5,702 nt of DNA from Desulfuromonadales bacterium (GTDB lineage: Bacteria > Desulfobacterota > Desulfuromonadia > Desulfuromonadales > BM103), in assembly GCA_030640215.1 (NCBI GenBank), contig DAOWJU010000115.1, positions 1-5,702 of the forward strand, given 5' to 3'. The position numbers were made by a program, and so were the translations under genes. Positions 5,355 to 5,702 of this stretch are shown here, one piece after another. Numbering within the stretch: position 1 is the stretch's first letter; each line of letters opens with the position of its first letter. The notes below the pieces were generated by a model. It was not told the origin of the DNA and did not search any database. It saw only the letters and a program-made list of their open reading frames with translations.

Positions 5355-5702
5355 TTATCGAGGGACATATTCGCCACTAAAGACTTCCACTGCCGGACCA
5401 GTCATAAACACTGAGTTTTTGCCGTCCCACTCCATCTCCAGATCACCGCCGGTCAGATGATTGAGCAGTTTGCCCTTGGTGCGACCAGTCAGTACACCGG
5501 CCACGGTGACGGCTGAAGAGCCGGTGCCGCAGGCCAGGGTTTCACCGGCGCCACGTTCCCAGGTGCGCTGACGGACCTCGTTCGGTGTGATGATTTCGAC
5601 AAACTCGACGTTAATGTGCTGTGGAAAGAGCTCGTGATTCTCAATCGCGTAGCCGTAGCGTTTTACTGGAAAGTTGGCGACATCGTCCACATAGATGACA
5701 CA
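5355..5702 (-). CDS. dapF: Diaminopimelate epimerase DapF, C-terminal part (5' end outside the window)
   Basis: The frame enters at the right edge and ends at TAA 5357-5355, giving 115 residues, a little under half of a usual DapF (about 275). DapF interconverts LL- and meso-diaminopimelate in lysine and peptidoglycan synthesis. The visible part begins CVIYVDD, matching the family's HCV(I/V)FVDD segment. It continues with a FP-x3-NVEFVE stretch (visible residues 26-36) and the signature WERGAGETLACGTGSSA (48-64), where Cys58 of the visible part is the second catalytic cysteine. The first catalytic cysteine lies outside the window. GTG at 5690 is an internal valine, not a start, because the family match continues upstream of it. 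A 185-base repeat-bearing gap separates it from the HAD gene on the same strand. Confidence 0.96.
   Translation of the reverse strand, partial: CVIYVDDVANFPVKRYGYAIENHELFPQHINVEFVEIITPNEVRQRTWERGAGETLACGTGSSAVTVAGVLTGRTKGKLLNHLTGGDLEMEWDGKNSVFMTGPAVEVFSGEYVPR

Noticed and set aside
5171..5377. 68-residue minus-strand frame spanning the dapF-HAD gap
   Set aside because: It overlaps the 3' end of dapF and the repeat element; its sequence is that of repeat units read in frame, with no ribosome site or family match.
1..5702. A new defence, toxin-antitoxin or mobile system
   Set aside because: Every long stretch is explained by housekeeping or enzyme genes; no nuclease-effector pair, recombinase, transposase, tRNA gene or attachment site was seen.

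Overview
The window looks like an ordinary bacterial chromosome, most likely proteobacterial. Lysine/peptidoglycan biosynthesis (dapF), DNA repair (nfo, a uracil-DNA glycosylase relative), tRNA quality control (dtd) and ribosome maturation (darP/yjgA) sit close together. The darP family is mainly proteobacterial, and a G+C-rich intergenic repeat built on GGCGCAAAG units recalls ones I associate with deltaproteobacterial (Desulfuromonadales-like) genomes. That lineage guess rests on memory and is not proven here. I see no phage, transposase, CRISPR array or recognisable defence locus.

Layout. Positions 1-1036 (minus) hold most of a membrane protein with about five N-terminal transmembrane segments fused to the start of a TraB/PrgY/Tiki-type domain; it runs off the left edge. 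A 107-base divergent intergenic region separates it from a plus-strand group: an iron-sulfur-type uracil-DNA glycosylase-like protein (1144-1725), a PaaI-like hotdog thioesterase (1775-2266), and a four-helix membrane protein of unknown function (2268-2645) one base after the thioesterase stop. This group converges on a minus-strand cassette read from right to left: a HAD-family pyrimidine 5'-nucleotidase-like phosphatase (5169-4531), endonuclease IV nfo (4534-3677), D-aminoacyl-tRNA deacylase dtd (3680-3231) and darP (3231-2710). All three junctions in the cassette are stop/start overlaps. A 185-base intergenic region (5170-5354) carrying the repeat separates the cassette from the 3' end of dapF (5702-5355), which runs off the right edge.

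How the genes fit together. The cassette reads as a maintenance operon: abasic-site repair, removal of D-amino acids from tRNA, ribosome subunit maturation and a nucleotide phosphatase, with linked translation. The plus-strand group is looser: a DNA-repair-like protein, then after 49 bases a tightly coupled thioesterase/membrane-protein pair whose joint role is unknown. A strong intrinsic-terminator-like hairpin for the plus-strand group lies inside the 3' end of darP on the opposite strand.

Most of the window is conventional. The points most worth a second look are the membrane-anchored TraB-like protein, the embedded terminator, the repeat before the HAD gene, and the orphan membrane protein coupled to a thioesterase.
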